Of a stretch of DNA of 37,803 nucleotides, positions 1 to 7,878 are shown piece by piece. The DNA lies in assembly GCF_010994755.1 (NCBI RefSeq), contig NZ_WHSB02000026.1, positions 1 to 37,803 on the forward strand, read 5' to 3'. A program made the position numbers and the translations under genes. The notes beneath the pieces were generated by a model. It saw only the letters and a list, made by a program, of their open reading frames with translations. It made no database searches and was not told where the DNA came from. Each line of letters begins with the position of its first letter. Position 1 is the first letter of the stretch. The stretch comes from Shinella lacus (GTDB taxonomy: Bacteria; Pseudomonadota; Alphaproteobacteria; Rhizobiales; Rhizobiaceae).

Positions 1-92
1 TAGCGGCCGCAGGCGCGACATCGATAGCGTTGATGGCCGGCCTTGCTGCCGCGCTTGATCAGATCGACACCACCACAGCCCGGGCAATCCAT
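1..92 (-). CDS. IS1-like transposase, N-terminal zinc ribbon (partial, cut by window edge)
   Basis: The reverse strand from 92 encodes a short start beginning MDCPGCGG and continuing with GHQRYRCRACGR. The C-x2-C ... C-x2-C arrangement around a GHQRYxC core is typical of the zinc-ribbon N-terminus of IS1-family InsA-type transposases. A good ribosome site (GGAGG) lies just upstream, around 96-103, so the start is credible. The rest lies beyond base 1, so it cannot be told whether the element is intact, programmed-frameshifted or decayed, and the terminal inverted repeats cannot be checked. A non-transposase zinc-ribbon protein is a less likely alternative. Confidence 0.6.
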   Translation of the reverse strand, partial: MDCPGCGGVDLIKRGSKAGHQRYRCRACGR

Positions 93-151
93 CACCTGCC
101 TCCACGCAAATCACCCCCATAGCAGAACCTCAAAAGCGTTCCGTGTAAACA

Positions 152-193
152 CTCCCCCTTGAGGGGGAGATGCCCGGCAGGGCAGAGGGGGGT
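152..193. repeat. Rhizobial-type palindromic intergenic repeat
   Basis: Two adjacent hairpins are visible. CTCCCCC (152-158) pairs with GGGGGAG (163-169) across a TTGA loop, and TGCCC (171-175) pairs with GGGCA (180-184) across GGCA, followed by a G-rich tail to 193. From memory, this composite is a common dispersed intergenic element in Rhizobiales. It lies between the IS fragment and the 3' end of tusA. No second copy was noticed in this window. Confidence 0.65.
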
Positions 194-224
194 AGCAGCA
201 AGACGCGACAATAGCTGCGAGCCA

Positions 225-473
225 CTAAACCTTCTTGCGTATCAGGAAGCGATGCCCCGCTTCGACACGCTCGCTTGCTTCGAGCGCGTGGCCGTCCTCG
301 TGGCAGAAGTGGGGGATGTCGATGACGGCGAGGGGGTCGGTGGTTTCGACCCAGAGCGCGGCGCCACCCGCCATCGTCGACAGGCGCTTGCGTGCCTTCA
401 TCACCGGCAGCGGGCATTTCAGCCCGCGCAGGTCATAGACCTCGGCTTCATCGCGGGCCGCCGTGGCGGTCAT
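225..473 (-). CDS. tusA: TusA/SirA-family sulfur carrier protein
   Basis: This 82-residue protein carries the family hallmark LKCPLPVMKARK near residues 18-29. The Cys of the CPxP motif is the residue that holds persulfide sulfur in TusA proteins, which relay sulfur to tRNA 2-thiouridylation, molybdenum cofactor or other acceptors in the cytoplasm. The fold-typical GxxLWVETTDPLAVIDIPHF segment follows. The length matches the family. Its start overlaps the stop of the upstream L,D-transpeptidase gene in an ATGA arrangement (470-473), so the two are probably translationally coupled. Which acceptor it serves cannot be told from sequence. No tus operon partners are nearby. Confidence 0.9.
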   Translation of the reverse strand: MTATAARDEAEVYDLRGLKCPLPVMKARKRLSTMAGGAALWVETTDPLAVIDIPHFCHEDGHALEASERVEAGHRFLIRKKV

Positions 474-1984
474 TTCTGCCAGAATTTCCAGAAGGGTTTT
501 TCGGCCTTCTTCTCGACGACCTGAACCTCCGGATTTTGCTCCGGCGTCGGCAGAACGACCGTACCTTCCGCGGGTTTCTCCACGCGCTGGCCGGCGGTCT
601 CCGTCGCCGGCTTCTGTTCCTTCTGAAGCGTCTGCGTCCCGGCTTCGGCCTTCGCCTGCTGCTGGGTCTCCTGCGTCACGCCGGCGACTGGCTCGACCTT
701 GCGTGGCGCCGCCTTGTCGGTCCAGAACTTCCAGAAGGGCTTTTCTTCCTTCTTCTCGACGACAGCGACGCCCGGATTTTCCTCCGGCACCGGCAGGGCG
801 TCCTTGCCCTCGGCCTGCTTTGCGGCCTTGGCGGCAGCAACGTCGGCGGCAAGCGCTTCCGCTTCCTTGATCTTCGCCTGCTCGGCGTCGAGCTTGGCCT
901 GTTCGGCTTCGCGTACCGCGCGTTCTGCGGCCTCGACCTTGCGCTTTTCGGCCTCTTCGGCCTTGCGCTTCTGCTCGGCGATCTCGCGGGCCGTCATCAG
1001 CTTGCCGGCATCGAGCGAGTTGCCGGTCGGCGCATAGGCGAGCTCGCGACCCTTGCGCTGGTCGGCGACAATCGCCTTGCGCTGGGCTTCCGAGGGCTCG
1101 ACCCAGACCGTGCCGTCATATTTGCGCATCGCGGTGGCGTAAGCCGCGGCATAGGTCTTGTTGTAGCTGCCGAGCGCCACTTCGAGGCCGGCCGGCGTCG
1201 TCATCGCGGGGCAGGCGCCCGTCGGCGAGAAGGGCTTGTCGGCCTGCTGGTTGAAGACGTACTTCTTCTCGCAGACATTGACCTCCGGCGGACGCTTGGT
1301 CAGCTCGAAATGGTCGTAGCCGACCTTCAGCATCTTCCAGAATTCGATATTCGGATTGTCGCGGTGGCGCGCCATGTTTTCCGCGGTCATGCGGAAGGGG
1401 AAGGCCTGGAGCTGGATGGTCGACTGCCCGCCGCCGAACGCATCGCGGGCGAAGGCGAAGATCTCCACCATCTGCTCGTCGGTCATCGAATAGCAGCCGG
1501 ACGACGAGCAGGCGCCATGGATCATCAGATGCGTGCCGCTCGCCTTGTTGGCGCGGTCAAAGGCATTCGGGTAGCCGGTATTGATGGCGAGGTAGTAGCT
1601 CGAATTCGGGTTCATGTTCGCCTTGGAGAGCGGATAGAACCCTTCCGGCGCCTGGCGGTCGCCTTCCTTCATCTTCGGCCCGAGTTTACCGGACCAGGCG
1701 CAGATCTTGTAGTTGCGCACCAGCTTGAAGCGGTTCGCCCGATCGGCCTTCCACAGTTCCAGCCGGCCCTCTTCCTTGAAGATGCGCAGCATCATCGGCG
1801 AGGAGCGGTCGATGCCCATCGAGGACAGCTTGCCGAGCACCGCGGAGGAAAGCTGGTAGTTGGTCTTGCTGGAAACCTTGGTGATGTCGACGTCGACCTT
1901 GTCGAACGTGTCGAGCGTCTCGTTCGTGCAGCCGGCAGCGGCCACAGCGAGAAGCGATACAGCGGCAAGAACAGTCAGGCGCAT
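470..1984 (-). CDS. YafK-like L,D-transpeptidase lipoprotein with C-terminal FWKFW repeats
   Basis: This 504-residue protein has an N-terminal hydrophobic segment ending in AAAGC (Cys19), a plausible lipoprotein site. A YkuD catalytic domain follows, with H156-G157 and the SSGCYSM motif, giving Cys164 as nucleophile. Such enzymes form or cleave meso-diaminopimelate crosslinks or protein links in peptidoglycan; the long YafK/DpaA-like form fits best. Residues ~330-395 are a Glu/Lys/Ala-rich predicted coiled coil. The C-terminus holds two copies (about 398-421 and 479-502) of a segment shaped P-x-P-E-x-N-P ... VVEKK-x-EKPFWKFW. The tail is unusual compared with the short E. coli enzyme. It ends in an ATGA overlap with tusA. 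Confidence 0.88.
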   Translation of the reverse strand: MRLTVLAAVSLLAVAAAGCTNETLDTFDKVDVDITKVSSKTNYQLSSAVLGKLSSMGIDRSSPMMLRIFKEEGRLELWKADRANRFKLVRNYKICAWSGKLGPKMKEGDRQAPEGFYPLSKANMNPNSSYYLAINTGYPNAFDRANKASGTHLMIHGACSSSGCYSMTDEQMVEIFAFARDAFGGGQSTIQLQAFPFRMTAENMARHRDNPNIEFWKMLKVGYDHFELTKRPPEVNVCEKKYVFNQQADKPFSPTGACPAMTTPAGLEVALGSYNKTYAAAYATAMRKYDGTVWVEPSEAQRKAIVADQRKGRELAYAPTGNSLDAGKLMTAREIAEQKRKAEEAEKRKVEAAERAVREAEQAKLDAEQAKIKEAEALAADVAAAKAAKQAEGKDALPVPEENPGVAVVEKKEEKPFWKFWTDKAAPRKVEPVAGVTQETQQQAKAEAGTQTLQKEQKPATETAGQRVEKPAEGTVVLPTPEQNPEVQVVEKKAEKPFWKFWQK

Positions 1985-2064
1985 TCGAAAGGTCCGTCAA
2001 CAATCGTCAGATCGCATGCCGTCGCGCCGACAAGGGCGGACGCGCAGTCGTAACCGGCTTATAC

Positions 2065-2079
2065 TTCATAAATTCTTAA
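2065..2079 (-). promoter_or_regulatory. Possible CtrA-like site upstream of the L,D-transpeptidase
   Basis: Read on the minus strand this stretch is TTAA-GAATTTA-TGAA, one base from the CtrA consensus TTAA-N7-TTAA known in alphaproteobacteria. It lies about 80 bases before the transpeptidase start, in the 207-base gap after accA. The gap is AT-richer here than its surroundings. No clean -35/-10 pair was seen. A single near match is weak evidence. Confidence 0.25.
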
Positions 2080-2191
2080 CCGGAAATTCTTTCGCGAGGC
2101 TGCCGGGAACCCGCGATCTTCTCAGACACAAGGAATATGGCCGAGATTGGGCGAAAGCGGCCCGGAAGGCCGCCAAGCGCCAAGAATCCGG

Positions 2192-3145
2192 TTAAAGCTG
2201 GCGGCCGATATTGAGATAACGCTGGCGGCGGTCCTTGCGCAGCTGGTCGCCCGGCTTGGCGCCGAGGTCCTTGAGGGCTGCTGCGATCACGTCGCCGGTG
2301 CGCCCGATCACCGCTTCGGGATCGCGATGCGCGCCACCGACCGGCTCCTGGATGATGCCGTCGATGATGCCGAAGGCCTTCAGGTCTTCCGCCGTGATCT
2401 TCATGTTGCTGGCCGCTTCCTTGGCGCGCGTCGAATCGCGCCACAGGATCGAGGCAGCACCTTCCGGCGAGATCACGCTGTAGATCGCATGTTCCAGCAT
2501 GTAGACCCGGTCGCCGGTGGCAATGGCGATGGCGCCGCCCGAGCCGCCTTCGCCGAGCACGACCGAGACGATCGGCACGCGGACATTGAGGCACATCTCG
2601 GTGGAGCGGGCGATGGCTTCCGCCTGGCCGCGCTCTTCCGCGCCGATGCCCGGATAGGCGCCGGCGGTGTCGATCAGCGTGACGATCGGCAGGCCGAAGC
2701 GGTCGGCCATTTCCATGACGCGGATCGCCTTGCGGTAGCCTTCCGGCCGCGCGCTGCCGAAATTGTGTTTCAGGCGCGACTTGGTGTCGTTGCCCTTTTC
2801 CTGGCCGATGATGGCGACGGCCTCGCCGCGGAACCGGCCGAGACCGGCCTGGATCGCCTCGTCCTCGGCGAACTTGCGGTCGCCGGCAAGCGGCGTGAAC
2901 TCGTCGAAAAGCTGGCCGGCGAAATCGAGGAAATGCGGGCGCTGCGGATGGCGCGCGACCTGCGTCTTCTGCCAGGGGGTCAGCTTGGAATAGATGTCGG
3001 CCATCGCCTCGCGGGCGCGGATTTCCAGCCGGCCGACCTCATCCGTCGTGTCGATGCTCTCATCTTCCTCGGCGAGCTTTCTCAGCTCGTGGATCTTGCC
3101 TTCGAGATCCGAGATGGGCTTTTCGAAATCGAGGTAGTTGTGCAT
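2192..3145 (-). CDS. accA: Acetyl-CoA carboxylase carboxyltransferase subunit alpha
   Basis: AccA pairs with AccD to transfer the carboxyl group from biotin to acetyl-CoA, giving malonyl-CoA for fatty acid synthesis in the cytoplasm. The protein starts MHNYLDFEKPISDLEGKI, the usual AccA opening, which fixes the start at 3145 rather than further upstream. The crotonase-like core is clear: RPHFLDF, GEAVAIIGQEKG, RPEGYRKAIRVM, the DTAGAYPGIGAEERGQ segment and the GEGGSGGAIAIA oxyanion-hole region. The length is 317 residues, normal for the family. It lies 78 bases downstream of xerD on the same strand; accD is not in this window. Confidence 0.97.
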   Translation of the reverse strand: MHNYLDFEKPISDLEGKIHELRKLAEEDESIDTTDEVGRLEIRAREAMADIYSKLTPWQKTQVARHPQRPHFLDFAGQLFDEFTPLAGDRKFAEDEAIQAGLGRFRGEAVAIIGQEKGNDTKSRLKHNFGSARPEGYRKAIRVMEMADRFGLPIVTLIDTAGAYPGIGAEERGQAEAIARSTEMCLNVRVPIVSVVLGEGGSGGAIAIATGDRVYMLEHAIYSVISPEGAASILWRDSTRAKEAASNMKITAEDLKAFGIIDGIIQEPVGGAHRDPEAVIGRTGDVIAAALKDLGAKPGDQLRKDRRQRYLNIGRQL

Positions 3146-3223
3146 GAGATGCGTTTCCGATCGTTTGCTCAAACCGCGCCAGGGTGCAGCCGGCCAAGCG
3201 GCCATTTGCAAGCATTGGGGGTC

Positions 3224-4171
3224 CTAATCCGGTTTTTTTGCCTGTTTGGCAAGAGGGTGATGGGTCTGAACGAGCTGGTGCAGCCGTTCTTCCAGCACAT
3301 GGGTATAGATTTGTGTCGTGGAAATGTCCGAGTGGCCGAGCAGTTCCTGCACGGCACGCAGGTCCGCGCCGTTCTGCAGCAGATGGCTGGCAAAAGCATG
3401 GCGCAGCACATGCGGCGAGAGCGTCGCGGCACGAATGCCCGCCCGCCCCGCCAGCGCCTTCAGGTCGCGCGCAAAAACCTGGCGCGGCAGATAGCCTTCC
3501 TTGCTTTGCGCTGGAAACAGGAAGCGCCCCGCCGCCGGATCGTCGCCGATCTCGGCCGCCAGCGCCTCGCCATAGGCATCGAGGGCGGCAACCGCGGCGC
3601 GCGACAGCGGCACCAGCCGCTCCTTGTTGCCCTTGCCCTTCACGACGAGGAAGCGCCCCGTCTGCGCCAGCGCGCTTGCTGGCAGCGAAACGAGCTCGCT
3701 GACGCGCATGCCCGTCGCATAGAGCAGCTCCACGAGCAGATGCATGCGGCGGCGCAGGAGAACGTTGCCGCCGGGCTCCGCCGCCTCCGTCTCCGCCCGC
3801 CCGATGAGGCGACCGACATCGTCGACGCTCAATGTCTTCGGCAGCGAGCGGCCCTTCTTCGGCGCATCGAGAATGCCGGTCGGGTCGTCGCCGCGCAGGC
3901 CCTCGCCATAGAGGAACTTGAAGAACTGCCGGAGCGCCGACAGCCGCCGCGCCTGCGAGGAGGCGGCAAAACCCTGCTTGGCGAGATGGCCGAGATAGGC
4001 GCGCAGATCGTCCGGCGTCGCCTCCGTCAGGCGCACGCTGCGCCCGTTCAGGAAGGAGCGCACGTCCTCAAGGTCCCGCTCGTAGGATTGCAGCGTGTTC
4101 GTCGCAGCGCCCCGCTCGGCGCTCATCATCTCTAGAAAGGATTCGACCTGCAGTGCGGAGGGGTCCCTCAT
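3224..4171 (-). CDS. xerD: Site-specific tyrosine recombinase XerD
   Basis: XerD acts with XerC at dif to resolve chromosome dimers at division. The 315-residue product has an N-terminal SAM-like DNA-binding domain (about 5-90) and a catalytic domain with the tyrosine-recombinase set in order: R156 in ATGMRVSEL, Lys near 179-181 (VKGKGNKER), H254 and R257 in [13 protein letters not shown]280 in [10 protein letters not shown], and the nucleophile Y289 in QIYTHV. The start at 4171 gives [13 protein letters not shown] and overlaps the stop of the upstream small membrane gene (ATGA). The product is full length. It could be labelled XerC/D in general, but the [24 protein letters not shown] form fits XerD. 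Confidence 0.93.
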   Translation of the reverse strand: MRDPSALQVESFLEMMSAERGAATNTLQSYERDLEDVRSFLNGRSVRLTEATPDDLRAYLGHLAKQGFAASSQARRLSALRQFFKFLYGEGLRGDDPTGILDAPKKGRSLPKTLSVDDVGRLIGRAETEAAEPGGNVLLRRRMHLLVELLYATGMRVSELVSLPASALAQTGRFLVVKGKGNKERLVPLSRAAVAALDAYGEALAAEIGDDPAAGRFLFPAQSKEGYLPRQVFARDLKALAGRAGIRAATLSPHVLRHAFASHLLQNGADLRAVQELLGHSDISTTQIYTHVLEERLHQLVQTHHPLAKQAKKPD

Positions 4172-4317
4172 GGCTGCGGGTTCACCCGTTCGGAAGGAAT
4201 GCGGATCGTCACCTCGCGCTCCGTCGGCTCCACGAAGGTCACCAGCGCCACCATCGTGCCGTAGATCGAGCCGGCGATCACGGCGCAGAAGAACAGGAAT
4301 CGGAACAGGGTCGGCAT
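4168..4317 (-). CDS. Small single-span membrane protein coupled to xerD
   Basis: This is a 49-residue reading frame starting [10 protein letters not shown]. It has one hydrophobic segment (about 5-29, through [18 protein letters not shown]) and a charged tail ending [11 protein letters not shown]. Its stop overlaps the xerD start in an ATGA junction, which argues that it is translated and coupled. It stands divergent to aroK. I do not recognise a named family. The C-terminal tail would lie on one side of the membrane with no enzyme motif. A CTATAT stretch at 4341-4346 could be part of its promoter, but no convincing -35 was seen. Confidence 0.7.
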   Translation of the reverse strand: MPTLFRFLFFCAVIAGSIYGTMVALVTFVEPTEREVTIRIPSERVNPQP

Positions 4318-4402
4318 GGCGCTCTCCGGGACGATGCCCCCTATATCGCCTCGCCCCACGCCGAGCGCAAGGCCGACACGAGGGATGAACCCCCGCGCAG
4401 GC

Positions 4403-4431
4403 TTGACGCTTCCGGTGCTTTTGTCGATACG
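4403..4431 (+). promoter_or_regulatory. Candidate sigma-70 promoter for aroK-aroB
   Basis: TTGACG (4403-4408) is followed after 17 bases by GATACG (4426-4431), 27 bases before the aroK start. The -35 box is strong and the -10 box is weak (three of six). Position and spacing fit a promoter for the aro operon. Confidence 0.45.
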
Positions 4432-4458
4432 GAAAGGGACGAAACCCCGGAAACACCA

Positions 4459-5040
4459 ATGACCGAGCTGATCGAACAGGCCCCTCCCACGCTCGCCGAG
4501 CAGGCCCGCGCAGCACTCGGCAAGCGCAACCTCGTGCTGATCGGCCTGATGGGCGCCGGCAAGTCGGCGATCGGCCGGATGACGGCGCAGGCGCTCGGCA
4601 TTCCCTTCATCGATTCCGACCACGAAATCGAGCGCGTCTCGCGCATGTCGATCACCGATCTTTTCGCGGCTTACGGCGAGGCGGAGTTCCGCGCGCTGGA
4701 AACCCGCGTCATCAAGCGTCTGCTGCGCTCCGGCCCGCGGGTCGTGTCGACCGGCGGCGGCGCCTATATCAACGAGAACACGCGAAAACATATCCGACGC
4801 GGCGGGCTCACCGTCTGGCTGAAGGCCGACCTCGACGTGCTGTGGGAGCGCGTCAACAAGCGCGACACCCGCCCGCTCTTGAAAACGGAAAATCCGCGCC
4901 AGACGCTCGAAAACCTCATGAACGCCCGCTATCCCATCTATGCGGAAGCCGATCTCACGGTGCTCTCGCGCGACGTGAAGAAGGAAACCATGGTGGAGGA
5001 GGTGCTCGCCGCGATCACCGCCGCCCGCCCCAGAACCTGA
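4459..5040 (+). CDS. aroK: Shikimate kinase
   Basis: Shikimate kinase phosphorylates shikimate at the 3-hydroxyl using ATP, a step of the chorismate pathway. The 193-residue product has the P-loop GLMGAGKS (29-36), the substrate-binding FIDSDHEIE (50-58, Asp54 and nearby residues) and the STGGGAY loop (97-103). The lid region RDTRPLLK follows. The chosen start [10 protein letters not shown] gives an N-terminal extension of about 20 residues before the core, common in rhizobial enzymes. It is 12 bases upstream of aroB, so the two chorismate genes form an operon, preceded by a candidate promoter at 4403-4431. Confidence 0.96.
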   Translation: MTELIEQAPPTLAEQARAALGKRNLVLIGLMGAGKSAIGRMTAQALGIPFIDSDHEIERVSRMSITDLFAAYGEAEFRALETRVIKRLLRSGPRVVSTGGGAYINENTRKHIRRGGLTVWLKADLDVLWERVNKRDTRPLLKTENPRQTLENLMNARYPIYAEADLTVLSRDVKKETMVEEVLAAITAARPRT

Positions 5041-5052
5041 CGAGATGACCCG

Positions 5053-6180
5053 ATGACTGCCATTGCCACCGCCCGCCGCACCGTAAGGGTCGAACTGGGC
5101 GACCGCGCCTATGACATCCTGATCGGCCCCGGCCTGATCGCCGCTGCCGGCCGCGAGATCGCCACCCGCCTCAAGGGCCGAAAGATCGCCGTCATCACCG
5201 ATGCGCATGTCGCCCCCCTCTATCTCGACGGCTTCATGGCGGCCCTTAACGCAGAAGGCATCGATGCCGTCTCGCTGGTGCTGCCGGCGGGCGAAAAGAC
5301 GAAGAGCTTCGAGCACCTGATCAGCGTCTGCGACAGCGTGCTCGCCGCCCGCATCGAGCGCAATGACGCGGTCGTGGCGCTCGGCGGCGGCGTCATCGGC
5401 GACCTGACCGGCTTTGCCGCCGGCATCGCGCGCCGTGGCTCGCGCTTCATCCAGGTGCCGACCTCGCTGTTGGCGCAGGTCGATTCCTCCGTCGGCGGCA
5501 AGACGGGCATCAACTCGCCGCACGGCAAGAACCTCATCGGCGTCTTCCACCAGCCGGACCTCGTGCTTGCCGATACGGACGTGCTCGATACGCTCTCGCA
5601 GCGCGAATTCCGTGCCGGTTATGCCGAAGTCGCCAAATATGGCCTGATCGACAAGCCGGACTTTTTCGCCTGGCTGGAAAAGAACTGGCAGGACGTCTTT
5701 GCTGGCGGCGAGGCCCGCATCGAGGCGATCGCCACGAGCTGCCAGGCCAAGGCCGATGTCGTCGCTGCCGACGAACGGGAGAACGGCGCGCGCGCCCTGC
5801 TCAACCTCGGCCACACCTTCGGCCATGCGCTGGAGGCCGCGACGGACTATGACAGCGCCCGCCTGGTCCACGGCGAGGGGGTTTCGATCGGCATGGTGCT
5901 CGCCCACCAGTTCTCCGCCCGCATGAATCTCGCAAGCCCAGACGACGGCCGGCGCGTCGAGGCGCATCTTCGCGAAGTCGGCCTGCCGACCACGATGGAC
6001 CAGATCCCGGGCGGCCTGCCGCCGGCGGAACGGCTGATGGATGCGATCGCCCAGGACAAGAAGGTCAAGGGCGGCAAGCTCACCTTCATCCTGACGCGCG
6101 GCATCGGCCAGTCCTTCGTCGCCGATGACGTGCCGCAATCCGAAGTCGTCGCCTTCCTCAAGGAAAAGCTGCCGAAATGA
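5053..6180 (+). CDS. aroB: 3-dehydroquinate synthase
   Basis: AroB converts DAHP to 3-dehydroquinate, the second step of the shikimate pathway, using NAD and a divalent metal. Its 375-residue sequence shows the NAD-binding GGGVIGDLTGF segment, SVGGKTGIN, and the metal ligands in FRAGYAEVAKYG, NLGHTFGHALE and VHGEGVSIGM. The length is standard. It follows aroK by 12 bases and its stop overlaps the start of the next gene (ATGA at 6177-6180), so three genes are likely cotranscribed. Nothing appears broken. Confidence 0.97.
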   Translation: MTAIATARRTVRVELGDRAYDILIGPGLIAAAGREIATRLKGRKIAVITDAHVAPLYLDGFMAALNAEGIDAVSLVLPAGEKTKSFEHLISVCDSVLAARIERNDAVVALGGGVIGDLTGFAAGIARRGSRFIQVPTSLLAQVDSSVGGKTGINSPHGKNLIGVFHQPDLVLADTDVLDTLSQREFRAGYAEVAKYGLIDKPDFFAWLEKNWQDVFAGGEARIEAIATSCQAKADVVAADERENGARALLNLGHTFGHALEAATDYDSARLVHGEGVSIGMVLAHQFSARMNLASPDDGRRVEAHLREVGLPTTMDQIPGGLPPAERLMDAIAQDKKVKGGKLTFILTRGIGQSFVADDVPQSEVVAFLKEKLPK

Positions 6181-7484
6181 CCAGCGAATCCGTCATGGCC
6201 TTCCTCGCCGAATATTGGTTGATATTCCTCTCTATCCTGGGGCTGATCGCCGCCTCGGCATTCTTTTCCGGCTCGGAGACGGCACTGACCGCGACATCGC
6301 GGGCACGGATGCACACGTTGGAAGCCAATGGCGAAGTGCGTGCAGGCATCGTCAACAGACTGATCGAGCGGCGCGATCGCCTGATTGGCGCCCTGCTCAT
6401 CGGCAACAACCTCGTCAACATCCTCGCGTCGTCGCTGACGACCAGCCTGTTCCTCGGCCTGTTCGGTGATTCCGGCGTCGCCATCGCGACGATCGCGATG
6501 ACCGTGCTGCTCGTCATCTTTTCCGAAGTCCTGCCGAAGAGCTGGGCCATCTCCTCGCCGGATCGATTCGCTCTCTTCGTCTCACCCGTCGTGCGCATCT
6601 ACGTGGCCATTGCCGGCCCACTCTCGACGGCGGTCAACGGCATCGTCCGAGTCATCCTCGGCATCTTCGGCGTCACACTCTCCAATGACGAGCCCATGCT
6701 GACGGCACACGAGGAACTGCGCGGCGCCGTCAACCTGCTGCATCGCGAAGGTGCGGTGATCAAAGCGGACAGGGATCGGCTGGGCGGCATCCTCGATCTC
6801 GATGAACTCGAGGTCTCCGACATCATGGTCCACCGCACATCCATGCGGGTGCTGAATGCGGACGAGCCGCCGGAAGCCATAGTCCGGACCATTCTCGAAA
6901 GCGCCTATACGCGCATGCCGGTCTGGCGCGGTTCGACCGACAACATCATCGGCGTCGTGCATGCGAAAGACCTGCTGCGCGCGCTCGCCGAACCGGACAT
7001 GGAGCCTGCCAACCTCGACATCACCAAGGTCGTGCAGAAACCTTGGTTCGTACCCGACACCACGAACCTCAAGGAACAGCTCAACGCCTTCCTTCGCCGC
7101 AAGGGCCACTTCGCCATCGTCGTCGACGAATATGGCGAGGTGCAGGGGCTGGTCACGCTCGAGGACATTCTGGAGGAGATCGTCGGTGACATTTCCGACG
7201 AACACGATATCGATATCCAGGGCGTGCGGCAGGAGGCCGACGGCTCCATCGTGGTGGATGGTGGCGTGCCGATCCGCGACCTCAACCGCGCACTCGACTG
7301 GAATCTGCCCGATGAGGAGGCGACCACTATTGCCGGCCTCGTCATCCACGAATCGAAATCGATCCCCGAGGAGCGGCAGGCATTCACCTTCTACGGCAAG
7401 CGCTTCATCGTCATGAAACGTGTGAAGAACCGCATCACCAAGCTGCGCATTCGCCCGGCAGAAGCCCAGCAGCCGGCGGAGTGA
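6177..7484 (+). CDS. CorC/CNNM-type hemolysin-family membrane protein with CBS domains
   Basis: The 435-residue protein has an N-terminal DUF21/CNNM membrane domain (about 1-185) containing the signature FFSGSETALTATSRARMHTLE, two CBS domains (about 200-335, with DIMVHRTSMRV and GHFAIVVDEYGEVQGLVTLEDILEEIVGDI) and a C-terminal CorC_HlyC transporter-associated domain (about 350-430). Family members are linked to magnesium or cobalt efflux in other bacteria; the older name hemolysin is misleading. Its start lies inside the aroB stop (ATGA), so translation is probably coupled, although the function is unrelated to aromatic synthesis. The ion it handles cannot be read from sequence. Confidence 0.9.
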   Translation: MTSESVMAFLAEYWLIFLSILGLIAASAFFSGSETALTATSRARMHTLEANGEVRAGIVNRLIERRDRLIGALLIGNNLVNILASSLTTSLFLGLFGDSGVAIATIAMTVLLVIFSEVLPKSWAISSPDRFALFVSPVVRIYVAIAGPLSTAVNGIVRVILGIFGVTLSNDEPMLTAHEELRGAVNLLHREGAVIKADRDRLGGILDLDELEVSDIMVHRTSMRVLNADEPPEAIVRTILESAYTRMPVWRGSTDNIIGVVHAKDLLRALAEPDMEPANLDITKVVQKPWFVPDTTNLKEQLNAFLRRKGHFAIVVDEYGEVQGLVTLEDILEEIVGDISDEHDIDIQGVRQEADGSIVVDGGVPIRDLNRALDWNLPDEEATTIAGLVIHESKSIPEERQAFTFYGKRFIVMKRVKNRITKLRIRPAEAQQPAE

Positions 7485-7766
7485 TCACCAGCGCGTCGCC
7501 TCCCCAGGTGCCGCCACCTCGACCGCGAGCGCATGCAGCCCGGCATCGAACTCCGCCTTCACTAGATCATTGATCGCCCGATGACGCGCCACGCGGCTCA
7601 TGCCGGCGAAGGCGGACGAGACGATGCGCACGCGCATATGCGTCTCGCCCTCCCCATCAAATTCCGGCTTGTGGCCGGCATGCAGGTGGCTTTCGTTGAT
7701 GACCTCAAGACGCTCCGGCGCAAAAGCGGCGCCGAGCTTCTCGGTTATGCTGGATTTCATGGACAT
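7485..7766 (-). CDS. bolA: BolA family protein
   Basis: This small protein of about 93 residues opens MSMKSSITEKLGAAF and contains the BolA core: LEVINESHLHAGHKPEFDGEGETHMRVRIVSSAFAGMSRVARHRAIND. The conserved HAGH segment is known in this family as part of Fe-S ligand binding with monothiol glutaredoxins, with roles in iron-sulfur cluster trafficking and stress responses. Start at 7766 or the second Met at 7760 are both possible. It stands divergent to the J-domain gene and converges tail to tail with the CorC-type gene with no spacer. A TTGACA box at 7834-7839 on its strand may be its -35 element. Confidence 0.9.
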   Translation of the reverse strand: MSMKSSITEKLGAAFAPERLEVINESHLHAGHKPEFDGEGETHMRVRIVSSAFAGMSRVARHRAINDLVKAEFDAGLHALAVEVAAPGEATRW

Positions 7767-7810
7767 GGCAAACCTTCGGCGGCGCTGCCGCGACGCAGGA
7801 AAAGGGTCCC

Positions 7811-7839
7811 ACAAAGCCAGCAACAATCCGCTTTGTCAA
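7811..7839 (-). promoter_or_regulatory. Candidate promoter for bolA
   Basis: On the minus strand a perfect TTGACA (7834-7839) is followed after 17 bases by CTTTGT (7811-7816), about 45 bases before the bolA start. The -35 is ideal but the -10 is poor, so this is only a candidate. Confidence 0.3.
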
Positions 7840-7842
7840 TTC

Positions 7843-7871
7843 TTGTGGGAGATCGTCCTGACCCCCATAAT
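7843..7871 (+). promoter_or_regulatory. Promoter placed for a leaderless J-domain transcript
   Basis: TTGTGG (7843-7848), 17 bases, then CATAAT (7866-7871, five of six to consensus). Only seven bases separate the -10 box from the ATG at 7879, so transcription would start at or next to the A of the start codon. No Shine-Dalgarno sequence is present before this ATG, in agreement with a leaderless mRNA. Confidence 0.5.
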
Positions 7872-7878
7872 TAGCGCC

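Noticed and set aside
392..2053. Open frame of 553 codons opposite the L,D-transpeptidase gene
   Set aside because: Translation of the reverse strand of a certain gene; apparent hydrophobic Leu/Phe/Gly runs come from the complement of its Glu/Lys-rich codons.
2147..4135. Open frame of 662 codons opposite accA and xerD
   Set aside because: Shadow of two certain genes in GC-rich DNA.
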